Shown here in pieces: positions 30,608 through 41,097 of a stretch of 64,000 bases of DNA. The translations under genes and the position numbers were made by a program. The stretch lies in assembly GCA_950022655.1 (NCBI GenBank), contig OX465584.1:7655124-7719123 (forward strand), read 5' to 3'. The notes below the pieces were generated by a model. It saw only the letters and a list, made by a program, of their open reading frames with translations. It did no database searches and was not told where the DNA came from. The stretch comes from Alentia gelatinosa. Lineage: Eukaryota; Annelida; Polychaeta; Phyllodocida; Polynoidae. Position 1 is the stretch's first letter; every line of letters starts with the position of its first letter.

Positions 30608-30787
30608 CAGTATAACCCCGCTTAAGGGGACACCCTCCGTTCCAAGCAACATTCCCCCTTAAGCAGGGTGTCCACTTAAGCGCGGTTAAAATAAGCTAAA
30701 TCAAAATTTCTGTTCCTAGTAAATTGTCCCCCTAAGCGGGGTGGCCCCTTAAGCGAGGTGTCCCAGAAGCGGGGTTTTATTGTGCAG
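30608..30787. mobile_element. TA-flanked MITE, pogo/Tigger-like, complete
   Basis: TA at 30606-30607 and 30788-30789. The left end is CAGTATAACCCCGCTTAAGG; the right end is the inverse of CTGCACAATAAAACCCCGCT. Internal blocks repeat CCTTAAGCGGGGTGTCC-like motifs. Only 180 bp, no transposase. Confidence 0.65.
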
Positions 30788-30924
30788 TATGATTCTACAC
30801 AGGTTTTAATAGAGACCTTTACTCATTATATAATTGAAAATGATATACATTGTGATGAAATATGACTCTTTATCAACATCAAGTCCAAGCGGGAGAAATA
30901 GTACCCTAGGTTTCACTAAAGAAC

Positions 30925-31035
30925 ATCTACTGACGAGCTACTTGAGTATTTTATCTAAATACTACATGGGCGTTGGATATGAGTTCCCAATTTTAAGTCT
31001 ATGGGAAAATAAATACCAGGGGCACCACAGCCACC
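30925..31035 (-). mobile_element. Group I family F, terminal fragment
   Basis: GAGTATTTTATCTAAATACT, GGGCGTTGGATATGAGTTCC, TTTTAAGTCTATGGG and ATACCAGGGGC. The hairpin is missing. It abuts foldback family M, as at 146-662. Confidence 0.55.
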
Positions 31036-31420
31036 CCTCTCATAGGATCTCACACCTAGTGGTATTCTGTATTCCTGTCCCCCTCTCATAAGATCTCACA
31101 CTTTCTAAGTGGTATTCTGTATTCCTATCCCCCTCTCATATCCCCCTCTCATAAGATCTCACACTCTCTAAGTGGTATTCTGTATTCCTGTCCCCCTATC
31201 ATAAGATCTCACAGTTTCTAAGTGGTATCCTGTATTCCAGGACACATAAAGCCACTAGGGTGCCAAGAACACAGTATTCCCGGTAGGTGGCATCATTGAG
31301 ATTACAGGAGACAGGCCAATGGATTCTCAAGGTTCTAAGCCTAGTTCCCATAGAGCGTAGTGAGAACCTTGTACAGAATACCCCTTAGAAAGTGTGAGAT
31401 CTTATTAGAGGGGTGTGTGC
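31036..31420. mobile_element. Foldback family M, arm amplified in tandem
   Basis: The left arm block CCCCTCTCATAAGATCTCAC + TCTCTAAGTGGTATTCTGTATTCC is repeated about five times (31042-31240). The right arm AGAGCGTAGTGAGAACCTTG to TTAGAGGGGTG is at 31340-31420. Confidence 0.7.
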
Positions 31421-31489
31421 GGAACCATAATACTTGGGTAGGATTAGAAGTATAGGTGCCGTATTTAGGTATAAATATGCCAGAAACGA

Positions 31490-31727
31490 GGGTGCAGAAG
31501 AGCAGCTCACCGGCAGCAAAGCAGGAGGATGAGCATGTGGACTTGGTCTCAGAGCATAATAACAGCATCTGCTCATCACGCTTCGATGTACTTCAGACAG
31601 GCCTTGTTAACATCAAACTAGATGTGGAGATGATCTACAGCAAAATGGACGGGATTCTACAGATGGCTCAGCCCCAATGGTCATGTCCCGAGCGAGCAAC
31701 CAAGCAGGAGGATGAGCATGTGGACTT
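31490..31727 (+). pseudogene. Possible LINE ORF1-like fragment, tandemly repeated
   Basis: One frame reads KQEDEHVDLVSEHNN, then FDVLQTGLVNIKLDVEMIYS and KMDGIL, a heptad-like pattern. AGCAGGAGGATGAGCATGTG starts a second copy at 31708 that continues after an inserted LINE fragment at 32232-32350. The coiled-coil-like frame could belong to an ORF1-type protein of a retroelement, but I do not recognise a family. Confidence 0.3.
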
Positions 31728-32225
31728 TAAAAAAAAAATTTAGTTTGCATGTAGCTTTTAGATATTTTTTTGAATTCTAGATAGGTAGGTATGTTTCGTG
31801 TTGCCGGGGAAAGATTTTTCCAAGCTGTGGCACCTGTGTATAATATTGATTTCATAAACGCTGTACAGTTTGGCTTATGGACATATAGTAACGGGGCATC
31901 ATGTAGTCTGGTCATGGCATTTCGATTGTCCAGGTATTGGGGGTTAGAAACTCTCTTGAACATGAATATACGTAGGTGATGGTTTCTCCTATAACATAAC
32001 ATTGGCATAGCTGCTAACATATGTAGCTTATTTGTGGCTGTACGTTTAGGTAGTTGTAAACAGATCTTAAGACCACGGTTCTGTAGTAGTTGCAGTTTGT
32101 CCAGGTATTTATTGGGTGAGTTCATGAACAGCACATCTCCGTAGTCCATGTATGGCATTATACATGTTTTGAAGATCCTTAAGGCCGCAGTTTTTGTAAG
32201 ATATGGCCTCATCTTGGTCAGTTGG
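31728..32225 (-). pseudogene. LINE C-terminal fragment inserted in a repeat unit
   Basis: A 161-codon frame ends at the A-rich edge (T-run on the plus strand, 31727-31740). Blocks TCIMPYMDYGDVLF, KLQLLQNRGLKICL and GATAWKNLSPATRNIP form the C-terminal region that follows the RT domain in Jockey/CR1-type LINEs. The flanks GTGGACTT and GTAGAGTT may be a diverged target duplication. 5'-truncated and non-functional. Confidence 0.8.
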
Positions 32226-32537
32226 TAGAGTTGGTCTCAGAACATACCAACAACATCTGCTCATCACGCATTGATGTACTTCAGACAGGCCTTGTTAACA
32301 TCAAACTAGATGTGGAGATGATCCACAGCAAAATGGACGGAATTCTCCTGGTACGTTCATACCAAGCTAATCCTCATTTTGTGCACGGTGATACATAAAG
32401 TGTCTTAGGTAACACTTGTTACGAGCACAATGGATGACAAAATGGGTGTACCTTTAGAATGTCTTTAGGTATTACTTTCCTCAAGCTCAAGACCATAGGT
32501 GATTTTCCGTAGGAGGCAGTTTGATATCTTCTATAGC
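32226..32537. other. Second half of the interrupted unit, then unassigned
   Basis: 32232-32350 repeats 31545-31660 (CTTCAGACAGGCCTTGTTAAC, GTGGAGATGAT). Nothing recognised after that. Confidence 0.5.
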
Positions 32538-32955
32538 TTTATCTAATCCCGGTATTAATGTCCATAGGCTTAACATTGGAAACTCGAACTCCACAGCTAC
32601 GCTAATAACACGGTAAATACTTAACGATATGACGTCAGACTCGTTAACCAATCAGCGAGCAGGACCTCCGGGGTGAAATAGTTCCATCACACTCGCGAGT
32701 TTGTCAACCATGGCGGCAGCGGAGTTGCCGGGTTGGCTATGGGGAATGTTTGCTAGTTGTCTCACAGACATATTTTACGAAATAATGGTTTTGTTAATAT
32801 ACAGCAATATTCTAAATCGCTTGTCCGGGGTTAGATAAAATCTGAAACCCACGAGATGAAAATAACTGGGTCCGTACTTCACCTCGGTCGATTGCGCCGT
32901 AACACACGAGGTGAAGTACGGACCCAGTTATTTTCATCTCGTGGGTTTCCTTCTA
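32538..32955 (+). mobile_element. Group I hairpin element, family K, very young hairpin
   Basis: 5' TTTATCTAATCCCGGTATTA, CCATAGGCTTAACATTGG, inverse CCGGGGTTAGATAAAATC at 32825-32842. The hairpin has two 43-nt arms, 32844-32886 and 32907-32949, with no mismatch I can find, around a 20-nt loop. The body carries TGACGTCA at about 32630. Perfect arms imply recent formation or active homogenisation. Confidence 0.88.
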
Positions 32956-32964
32956 ATCATTAAA

Positions 32965-33500
32965 GGGCTGATTCCACCAACATGATGGATTTGCCGTAGT
33001 ATATCTCGGTATATCTTGCTACATCTTACAGTGTTGGGATGTGTCGTATCTCTTATGTCACAAAACGTAGTGGCGCGATGTTGTGTGTCTATTTTGGTGC
33101 TCCACCACCGGGACACCTCAAGACACATCGCGACAAATAGGCACACGATTATTCAAACTAGCCCGATCTAGCAGGACAACCAAATCGGGCCGAATCATGC
33201 TATATCTTGTGTGTTAGGAGAGAGTGTCTGTCTTTGAGTATCAGTAATGTGGAGAATGTGACCTGCCTTAGTCAACACAGTCATACGTCGCATCATCTGA
33301 TTAATGATGTTGTGACAATGAAGAGGGAATTCGTCAATAAGTACACTGATAATAACTCTTTCTTAAATTCCATCCTTTACCATGGGGGGCGAAGTATCAC
33401 GACAAATAGGCACACGATCATTCAAACTAGCCCGATCTAGAAAGACGGCCGAATCGTGACCATTCTCGCTGTATCTTGTGTGTAGGTGGAATCAGCACTT
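32965..33500. mobile_element. MITE with GGCTGATTCCACC inverted ends
   Basis: GGGCTGATTCCACCAAC at the left and GTAGGTGGAATCAGCAC at the right. Internal direct repeats CGACAAATAGGCACACGAT and CAAACTAGCCCGATCTA occur near 33130 and 33390. No coding capacity; superfamily unknown. Confidence 0.65.
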
Positions 33501-33905
33501 CAAAGTTGATTCTCTGTATTTTTGCGTGTCCGACGGAAGAACTTGACAGCTGTCGCAAACCTGAACCTGAGCCATATCATCATCCACCAAAGACGTACGT
33601 GATACCGTCTACATGACCCAACATTTACATTTACCTGTCTCAATGTGACACAGGTACAACTCATCTCCTGTCAAAGTGACAATCTCTGCGTGTTTAGAGA
33701 TTGATGATGCATAAAGATGAGACTGATGCACCATTAGGAGCTCATTAAAGACGTATTGGGGATCAATTAACGTTGAGGAATAAAGTAAAAATGATGATAT
33801 TCATATAAATGAAACCACGGACCATGGTCGTGCAAATCCGTGATGAAACCGTATAGAGGAGTTTGAATCGGATAGAAATTCACAAGGTAATTATGTAGCG
33901 ATTCA
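33501..33905. other. Unassigned sequence
   Basis: No gene recognised. Confidence 0.35.
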
Positions 33906-33907
33906 AA

Positions 33908-34038
33908 CGAGATAAATCCAGATAAATCCAGAACCGCACTCAAATCGTGAAATACGGAATACTCCACTCGTTTGGATGCGCCGTAATCTTCACTTGGCTT
34001 TGCCTCGATGACAAATGCGGCGCATCCAAAGTCATGGC

Positions 34039-34045
<7 letters not shown>
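33908..34045 (+). mobile_element. Group I family C hairpin only
   Basis: GATAAATCCAGAACCGCACT, ATACTCCACTCGTTTGGATG, tip CACTTGGCTTTGCCTCGATG, CGGCGCATCCAAAGTCATGG. The body is missing and the outer arm ends in the TA microsatellite. Confidence 0.75.

Positions 34046-34102
<57 letters not shown>
34046..34102. repeat. (TA)n microsatellite
   Basis: About 27 TA units placed exactly where the hairpin arm should continue (ATTGTCTATTTATA in relatives). Confidence 0.95.
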
Positions 34103-34105
<3 letters not shown>

Positions 34106-34329
34106 GTCTATGGCGTGTTCTCTACACTCAGCCATTTATGATAAAGTGTCACCAAGCGTCCCCTTGCTTGTTACACTAAATGACAGATCTGCTCACTCGC
34201 CAAGCACATAGAGTTACAGGCTATTCCTACCGTAGACTGTCAACGATATGTTTCTGAGCTAGGCGATGCTTGCATTTCTCAACTGCATGCATCAGAAACC
34301 TAGACAAGTTACACGATCTTTTCACTCTT

Positions 34330-34650
34330 GTACCTCATGAGACCAATGTAAGACACTAACTGGTGTCTACACGAGAAAATGTGACCACTGTATATCGTAA
34401 AGCCAATAGTCGTCAGGTGGTGTCCTAACCCGGCGTTTACACCAGACGATTAAAACGAGACGACTGTAGCTTGTCTGGCCAATAGTTATCAGGTGGTTTT
34501 CTAACCTGGCGTTTACACTAGACGACTAAAAACGTGACGACTGTAGATCATTAAGCCAAGAGTCTTAAGATGGTGCCCCTACCTGGCGTTTTCACTAGAC
34601 GACTAGAGACGTGACGACTGTAGATTGTCAAGCAGTCTACCGGTTTCAGA
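34330..34650 (+). repeat. Minisatellite, about 78-bp unit
   Basis: About four units with GACGACTGTAGAT, AAGCCAATAGTC..CAGGTGGT, ACCTGGCGTTTACAC and TAGACGACTA. Confidence 0.8.
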
Positions 34651-35022
34651 ACATTGATGTACCTTTGTTGGCAATAAACGGACGGTAATTTGTCTCAGGG
34701 GAGGCATCCTAACAGAGTCGGCCAAAGTCAGTAGATATAGCACAGCTAGGCAATGGTCAGGCAACGATTAGTGAACCACTTCCTTCAGATGTCATTTTGT
34801 TGCTGACAAGTTGTGGTATCTATGTTCCTGAATCAGTAGCCAAAAGTTTATCAGAATGTTGATAAATCTAGTCGACGGCAATGGAACGTTCGTAAATGGC
34901 GCTTGATTGGATGGCAAACATGAGCCGAGGTATTACGTAATTCGCCTGGGACAAGTTCACCAACTCCTAGACGATTTGAGAATTAAACATTCAATCCTGA
35001 ATCGGTAGATGTGTATTGGGCT
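34651..35022. repeat. Repeat shared with 48640-48815
   Basis: TAGCCAAAAGTTTATCAGAATG, GATAAATCTAGTCGACGG, GACAAGTTCACCAACT and CAATCCTGAATCGGTAGATGTG recur in order upstream of the 48822 element. Confidence 0.6.
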
Positions 35023-35462
35023 TAAAGGGGGCATCCACAAACCACGACAAGGCTACGACAATGGGTTCTCGACAAGGTCCACAACTGGCCTACGACTGGA
35101 GGCCTTGTCGTGGTTGGTGAACCCCAGTTCCCGACAAGAGTCTATGGTAAGGCCATGATATGGCCATGATTGGCCTGCGATTGGAAGCTTGTTGGGAACC
35201 TTCCGACAAGGCTACGACAATATCGAACATGCCCGCGTTTTCCCACGACTGAACTCTTGTCGTAGAGTGCCGTGGTTTACTCGATATCACTATCATAGTG
35301 TGTCGGTACCATGGGCGTCTTTTTAAAGGGAACCAGCGACGTCTACGACATGCCCCGACAACGTTGTCGTAAAGCCCCCCTTCTTACAACAAGGCTACGA
35401 TTTGAACTTTCATGTCGGTACTTGTCGTAGCCTTGTTGTGGTTGGTGTGGAAGCCCCCCTTT
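35023..35462. mobile_element. MITE family P, copy 1 of an abutting pair
   Basis: Starts AAAGGGGGCATCCACAAACC and ends GGTTGGTGTGGAAGCCCCCCTTT. It is packed with ACGACAAGGCTACGACAA and its inverse. Neighbouring TTA/TAA trinucleotides would fit a PIF/Harbinger-type target, but this is a guess. Confidence 0.75.
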
Positions 35463-35900
35463 AGAGGGGGCGTCCACCAACCACGACAAGGCTGCGACAA
35501 CGGCTTTCCGACAAGGTCCACGACAGCTCTATGATTGGAAGGCGTGTCGTAGCCTTGTCGTGGTTGGTGGACCCTAGTTCCCGACAAGAGGCTACGACAA
35601 GGCCCCGACAGGCTGCGACACGAAGCTTGTCGGGAGGTTGTCGGGGGCCTTCCGACAAGGCTACGACAAAATCGAACATGTTTGATTTTAGAGCCTTGTC
35701 GTGGCGTGTCGTGGCATGTCGGGAGGTTGTCGCAGAGGTCTACATAGAAAATTTTGGTGGAGCATGCTCTTCCGGACACGCCCCGACAATGCTGTCGCAG
35801 AGCTCCTCTCCTCACGACAAGGCTGCGACAAGGCACCGATTGGAAATTTCTTGTCGGCGCGTGTTGCAGCCCTGTCGTGGTTGGTGGACGCACCCTCTTA
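35463..35900. mobile_element. MITE family P, copy 2
   Basis: Starts AGAGGGGGCGTCCACCAACC directly after copy 1 and ends GTTGGTGGACGCACCCTC. Many nested CACGACAAGG/CCTTGTCG repeats. ORFs to 173 codons are read-through. Confidence 0.78.
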
Positions 35901-36204
35901 CACAATGATTTGTCACTGGATGAGCAGAGCTTGTTAACCCTTTCCTTACCGGCCCTGGTTGCAGGTGCATGTCTTTAAATGCCACATGCCTGACACTGGA
36001 CTACCTCTGTAGGGCAAGCCTATGTTACAATTGTTGAGAAAATGTATTCTTTTCCATCATATTTAAAGTAGTCAGTCAATGTTTCTATGGTGATAACTAT
36101 AACATTATTTAATAACTACCACTATGAGGGCATTTTACATAATCTCTGAAAAAATTATAAAGATCCATCTTGAATTAGCTGAGATAAATGATATTTTAAC
36201 AAGA

Positions 36205-36312
36205 ATGGAAAATGATGCCTCGAGGCATCATTTGTGCTGGCTACGGGAGTGCCCTGAGGCATCATTTGCTCTAGCCACGGGAGTGCCTTGGGGCATCAAT
36301 GGTAAGGAAAGG
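36205..36312 (+). repeat. ATGATGCCT palindromic repeat cluster
   Basis: AATGATGCCTCGAGGCATCATT (a perfect dyad), CCTGAGGCATCATTTG and CTTGGGGCATCA, spaced by about 40 bp with ACGGGAGTGCC between. Same core as the satellite at 63010. Confidence 0.75.
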
Positions 36313-36422
36313 GTTAAACACTCACATCTGACGCAGCTGGGAAGGTCCACGTCCGTCTTCTGATTCCTGTTCCTAGTTTCACCACGCCCACTCACCTTGC
36401 TACCAGAATCATAGCATCATTG

Positions 36423-36794
36423 TTTATCCTACCCCTAATAAAAAACCGCCATAGACTTAGCATAGGCAAATTTTATGTGGCAGGCCGTGACATAAAGTGT
36501 TTTTTATGCCACTAGAGTAATAACAATATTGACCAATCAGAGAGCAGGATGTCAGCTACTATGAAAAAAAAGTTCTGTTGGTCGTTGAGTCAATATTTAT
36601 CTTTTAGTAATACAAAAGCATAGACGGGGTAGGATAAATACGAAACCGAACTCGAGTTAGACTTGTCAGTGTCTATGCCACTCTGGTCAGGTCTGCTCCT
36701 CACTACACTCGGCTACGCCTCGTGTAGTGATACGCGACCTTCCCGTCGTGGCATAAACACTGACAAGTCTAACTCTCGTTCGGTTTCTACTAAG
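36423..36794 (+). mobile_element. Group I hairpin element, family X, complete
   Basis: 5' TTTATCCTACCCCTAATAAA, GCCATAGACTTAGCATAGGC, inverse GGGTAGGATAAATACG near 36630. The arms carry TTAGACTTGTCAGTGTCTATG and CATAAACACTGACAAGTCTAA, with tip CTACACTCGGCTACGCCTCG at 36709-36728. Complete relative of 3055-3335. Confidence 0.88.
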
Positions 36795-36954
36795 TATCTG
36801 TGTCTGACAGCAACTCCACAAAAATATGCCAGGTCGAAATCCATAGGAAAGAGAAAAAGTTGTATAATTAATTGATGTATCCAACCATGTGAGGCTTTAC
36901 ATTGGAAATGGTTTAATTTGATGTCTCCCTGGATTTCACACTTGAAAAACTCAT

Positions 36955-37204
36955 ATATTATCAAGAAACGTCATGAAATTTCATACAATTGTTTATATGG
37001 CGTGAGTTGTTATCGCGGAATGATGTCACGAAGCGGAACTGAGTGATATCTGTAGCAGAAGACAACGATCGCTATGTAAACAATTGAAATTGAGTGACGT
37101 TTATATTCTATCCGTCCCCGTCACATGTTCTTAATTGCATATATATAAATATTATATGGCATAACCGTGGAGTCTATGGAGATTTATACAAGGGGTAGGA
37201 TAAT
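36955..37204 (-). mobile_element. Group I hairpin element, short body
   Basis: Arms AAACGTCATGAAATTTCATAC and GAAATTGAGTGACGTTT around TGTCACGAAGCGGAACTGAG. Then CTATCCGTCCCC and a body of about 85 bp with TGGAGTCTATGG, ending AAGGGGTAGGATAA. Confidence 0.7.
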
Positions 37205-38262
37205 TTTTATTGCTGTTATTTGACAGCACTGTCTAAACATAAGTATTATATGTATATATATTGTAGGGGGCCTCACCTCTCTCCTACTCATAGTGTTTTA
37301 TTTGTTACTCCCGGTATCCGTGGTTTCTGGTTACTGGGAGATATGGTTACTTGTTGTCGCGGGTTACCGTAGTTACGGGACCGGTGACGTAACCGAACAC
37401 GCATTAACGGTCAGTCAGCTCATTGATATCTAACCACAAGCACATATTTTAATTTTAATTTTAATTTTATTTACTTCTGAAAGTCGTCAGGCAGTGCACA
37501 ATGCCATGATCGCAGGCCATAATCGTCTAGTTGTCGTCAATCGTAATCGTCAACACCGGGTTGAATAGACAAGAAACATCTACCCATGGCCGTATGTAGG
37601 TAGGAGGGTGTAATATGTGCCCTCCGACCTTACAAAAAAGTTAGAGAGGGATACGGTCTGTAGAAGACAGATTATGGCTAGTGGGGTCGACCCAGATAAA
37701 TCCTCCTGTCAATGGCATATGGTCAACATTCAATCTGCAATTTCATGTTCCCTGTGGTCAGCACTGAATAGATACCAAAAATATTGAATACGACTCTCAG
37801 CATGTGTCAGACATGTTTAAAATTCTTCAAAAATTAAAGTGGATATCCCCTTATCATATATGAATATGAAAAAGTAAACAGATGGTATTATTATGTACCC
37901 ATACCCGAACATGTAAGAAATATTAATTGCTGCTTGAGGTGCAGTATGAATGATGTTCAGGCGCACTGAGCGCGTAGTGAATGTTAAGGGAAACTGTGCC
38001 CGTAGTGTACTTCATAAGTACATAAAATGGAGTATTATTTTCATGATATTTAGGTATATAATGATTAAAAAGACCGTAATGACTGAGTATGTAGGGATGC
38101 AATTCTTAGCCTTTTGTCCTGTGAAAAATGTCCCTCTGCTTCCGGCGTTTGGACGTGTTTTACCTCGAACGGCCATCCTTACGGGCTCAGTATACACGTT
38201 TTCTCCTATTCCCAGTAAAGATGTATCACATATTTGCCATGACTCTGTTTTCATTCCTATAT
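37205..38262. other. Mostly unassigned; AATTTT repeat at 37448
   Basis: AATTTTAATTTT repeats near 37448-37470. A ggtatata motif at 38053 followed by inverted-looking sequence to 38230 suggests a decayed group II hairpin, not resolved. Confidence 0.35.
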
Positions 38263-38645
38263 ACCTATGGCCGTACACTCTATGCTTAGGTTGCCATATA
38301 CTACCCAAGGTTCACATTTAGACCAATCAGATAGTTTCTTACAGAATTCAGATGAAAAGTGCAGTGGGGAGAAAAAATAGAGGGTTACGTTACTTGATAA
38401 GATTGGATCTGGCTTCGGGTTTGATGGTGGGTAAGCAAATAACACTAATTATCGTTATTAACCACATTTGAAGGTATATAGGAATAGAGAAATAAAGTTT
38501 CCAGAGTGAGAACGTCAAAAAATTACTCGGTATGGCTTGGAGAAATTATTGCCCGTGGCTACGCCTTGGGCAGTAATTTTTCCGCGCCTTACCTCGTAAC
38601 TTTGACTTTCTCTCACCGGAACATAGTTTCCCTCTATTATTGCAT
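38263..38645 (+). mobile_element. Group II hairpin element, family H, copy 1
   Basis: 5' CCTATATACCTATGGCCGTAC, CTCTATGCTTAGGTTGCC, inverse CATTTGAAGGTATATAGG at 38467-38484. The hairpin arms carry AAAAATTACTCGGTATGGC and GCGCCTTACCTCGTAACTTTG, with tip GTGGCTACGCCTTGGGCAGT. Confidence 0.8.
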
Positions 38646-38739
38646 ATTAGTTACTAAATGTAAAAATGCTTTGCAAATGTGTAGGTATCAAAGTGGGCAT
38701 GAGGATGTTGCTGCGGCAGATCTATCATACAGAGATATA

Positions 38740-39065
38740 GACAATAAACGATGGTCTTGCAGACAGGCGGCCCTGAACCACGAGCGGTAGCCGCGTGTCC
38801 ACATAAACAACGTTTGTTGCATTAATTATCCATCTTTTTTAATAGATTAAACCCAGTAATTGGCATATTATAGGGTATAACAATAGGGACTATTTCTTTG
38901 CTCTATAGCACAAGGGGACTATTGTCCCGTATACCCTGGTTCTGAGGCCGTATACCACAGATTTATATCCCTATACCACAGTTATGGTATCTGTTTTATA
39001 TAATGGGTAGTAGTAAACTGAGTCCCCATACATTTTCGATGGGATCTTTGTATACGATAGATGAT
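38740..39065 (+). repeat. Repeat family N, uninterrupted copy
   Basis: TAGATTAAACCCAGTAATTGGC, AGGGTATAACAATAGGGACT, TTGCTCTATAGCACAAGGGG, TACCACAGATTTATATCCC. Serves as an empty site for 18180-18511. Confidence 0.75.
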
Positions 39066-39310
39066 ATATAGTGTACTAAGTGACTTGAAACTTCAGATTG
39101 ACAATATGATACTGATTTTCAGTCTCCACAGGTGAAACGTAGCTGAAAATCGTGCAGGATATTGGAATATTCACTATTCCCAGTCCAAACTCTTCATTCA
39201 AATTGACCCAAGTGATCTCCCTACACTGCCGAGTGTACCCAGGCCGTGGCTTATTGGATCATACACATCGTGTTCGCGATCTGCGCCAACATTGACAAGG
39301 CCGGCGCCAG
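39066..39310. other. Unassigned sequence
   Basis: No recognised gene or repeat. Confidence 0.35.
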
Positions 39311-39312
39311 CC

Positions 39313-40918
39313 TAGACTTGCTCAAGTCTTTGATTAAGAACATTCATTAAATGATTACACACAATAAGAATCAAATTTCATCAAATTTCATCGGGAGGTC
39401 AGACAAAATCGTGGCAGTGGACCATGTTTCTAAGATTGTCTGTAGATACCCCACGATTGGATACTGATAGGCTATGAGTGAAAACGCCAATCGTAGAGCG
39501 CCCAATGAGATCTAGACTTGCTCAAGTCTTTGATTATGAACATTTGTTACATGATTAAACACAATAGAATAAAGTTAATTATATTATCTACCCTTCTCTG
39601 ACTGGCCCATGAGTCAAAGACTTGTCCACTATGAACTGAATCTCCTGTTTATGGCCCCAAGCCACTCCCTGTTACCCTATACTTCCTCCTACTCCTCCCC
39701 CTCCCCTCCTCCAGTTCCCTGGCTACCTGTGTTGTGATAGCAATAGATTTAGCCTACTCCTGACTGTGACCTGATCAAGATCAAAGTGAGAGGGTTTCAA
39801 TCTTCCATCAGATATCTGACCAGTAGCCATGATATCTGTATGGAGAGTGTTGAAAATATTGGTGCTAAACAGCGCCAGAAATCTAGCACCATAACTGATT
39901 GTACCAGTCCCTGTATCCCAGCGAGGAGGGTAGCCATAGGATGCAGGGACTGGGGGCCAGTCTGTATCCCAGCGGGGAGGGTAGCCATAGGATGCAGGGA
40001 CTGGGGGCCAGTCTGTATCCCAGCGGGGAGGGTAGCCATAGGATGCAGGGACTGGGGGCCAGTCTGTATCCCAGCGGGGAGGGTAGCCATAGGATGCAGG
40101 GACTGGGGGCCAGTGTGTATCCCAGCGAGGAGGGTAGCCGTAGGATGCAGGGACTGGAGCCAGTCTGTATTCCAGCGAGGAGGGCAGCCATAGGATGCAG
40201 GGACTGGAGCCAGTCTGTATCCCAGCCAGGAGGGTAGCCATAGGATGCAGGGACTGGAGCCAGTGTGTATCCCAGCGAGGAGGGTAGCCATAGGATGCAG
40301 GGACTGGAGCCAGTCTGTATCCCAGCGAGGAGGGTAGCCATAGGATGCAGGGACTGGACCCAGTGTGTATCCCAGCGAGGAGGGTAGTCATAGGATGCAG
40401 GGACTGGACCCAGTGTTTATCCCAGCGAGGAGGGTAGCCATAGGATGCAGGGACTGGAGCCAGTGTGCATCCGAGCGAGGAGAGTACCCATAGGATGCAG
40501 GGACTGGAGCCATTATGTATCCCAGCGAGGAGGGTAGCCAAAGGATGCAGGGACTGGGTGTCAGTCTGTATCCCAGCGAGGAGGGTAGCCATAGGATGCA
40601 GGGACTGGAGCCAGTCTGTATCCCAGCGAGGAGGGTAGCCATAGGATGCAGGGACTGGTGCCAGTCTGTATCCTAGCGAGGAGGGTAGCCATAGGATGCA
40701 GGGACTGGAGCCAGTCTGTATCCCGGCGAGGAGGGTAGCCATAGGATGCAGGGACTGGAGCCAGTCTGTATCCCAGCGAGGAGGGTAGCCATAGGATGCA
40801 GGGACTGGAGCCAGTCTGTATCCCAGCGAGGAGGGTAGCCATAGGATGCAGGGACTGGAGCCAGTCTGTATCCCGGCGAGGAGGGTAGCCATAGGATGCT
40901 GGGACTGGAGTCAGTCTA
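39313..40918 (+). repeat. Dispersed repeat family L, longest uninterrupted copy
   Basis: Contains ACTTGCTCAAGTCTTTGATTA twice (39318, 39518), GGTCAGACAAAATCGTGGCAG, ATAGGCTATGAGTGAAAACG, CTGACTGGCCCATGAGTCAA, CTGTTACCCTATACTTCC and CCAGTTCCCTGGCTACCTG, then a block ending in the 50-bp minisatellite. It aligns in reverse with 55810 to 52740, where a LINE and a group I element are inserted. Confidence 0.8.
39903..40918 (+). repeat. Minisatellite of 50-51 bp, about 20 units
   Basis: The unit runs TGTATCCCAGCGAGGAGGGT, AGCCATAGGATGCAGGGACT, GGAGCCAGTC. A 51-bp variant with GGGGGCC fills the left part, 50-bp units the right. With no stop in several frames, it yields a 389-codon minus-strand ORF with a 50-residue period; this is not credible as a gene. 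A lone unit is at about 52750-52815. Confidence 0.95.
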
Positions 40919-41097
40919 ACGCCAGCCCTGCCCGAGGCCTGTGAGAATTCACGACACTGAGGAGTCGCTCTGAGCAGCTCATCTGAGCAGGACAAAGTAC
41001 ACACAGAACACCTCCAGCTGGTAGTCCTGGCACCAAGCCAGAGACAACTGTGATCTATGTTGTGTCACCATGGAGTCTTAAGTGCCTAATCCACTGA

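Noticed and set aside
32844..32949. microRNA precursor hairpin
   Set aside because: The arms are perfectly paired over 43 nt next to a transposon terminus; it fits the repeated hairpin-element layout better.
39723..40892. 389-codon minus-strand ORF
   Set aside because: It is the 50-51 bp minisatellite read without stops; overlapping frames are equally open and no start context or family similarity exists.
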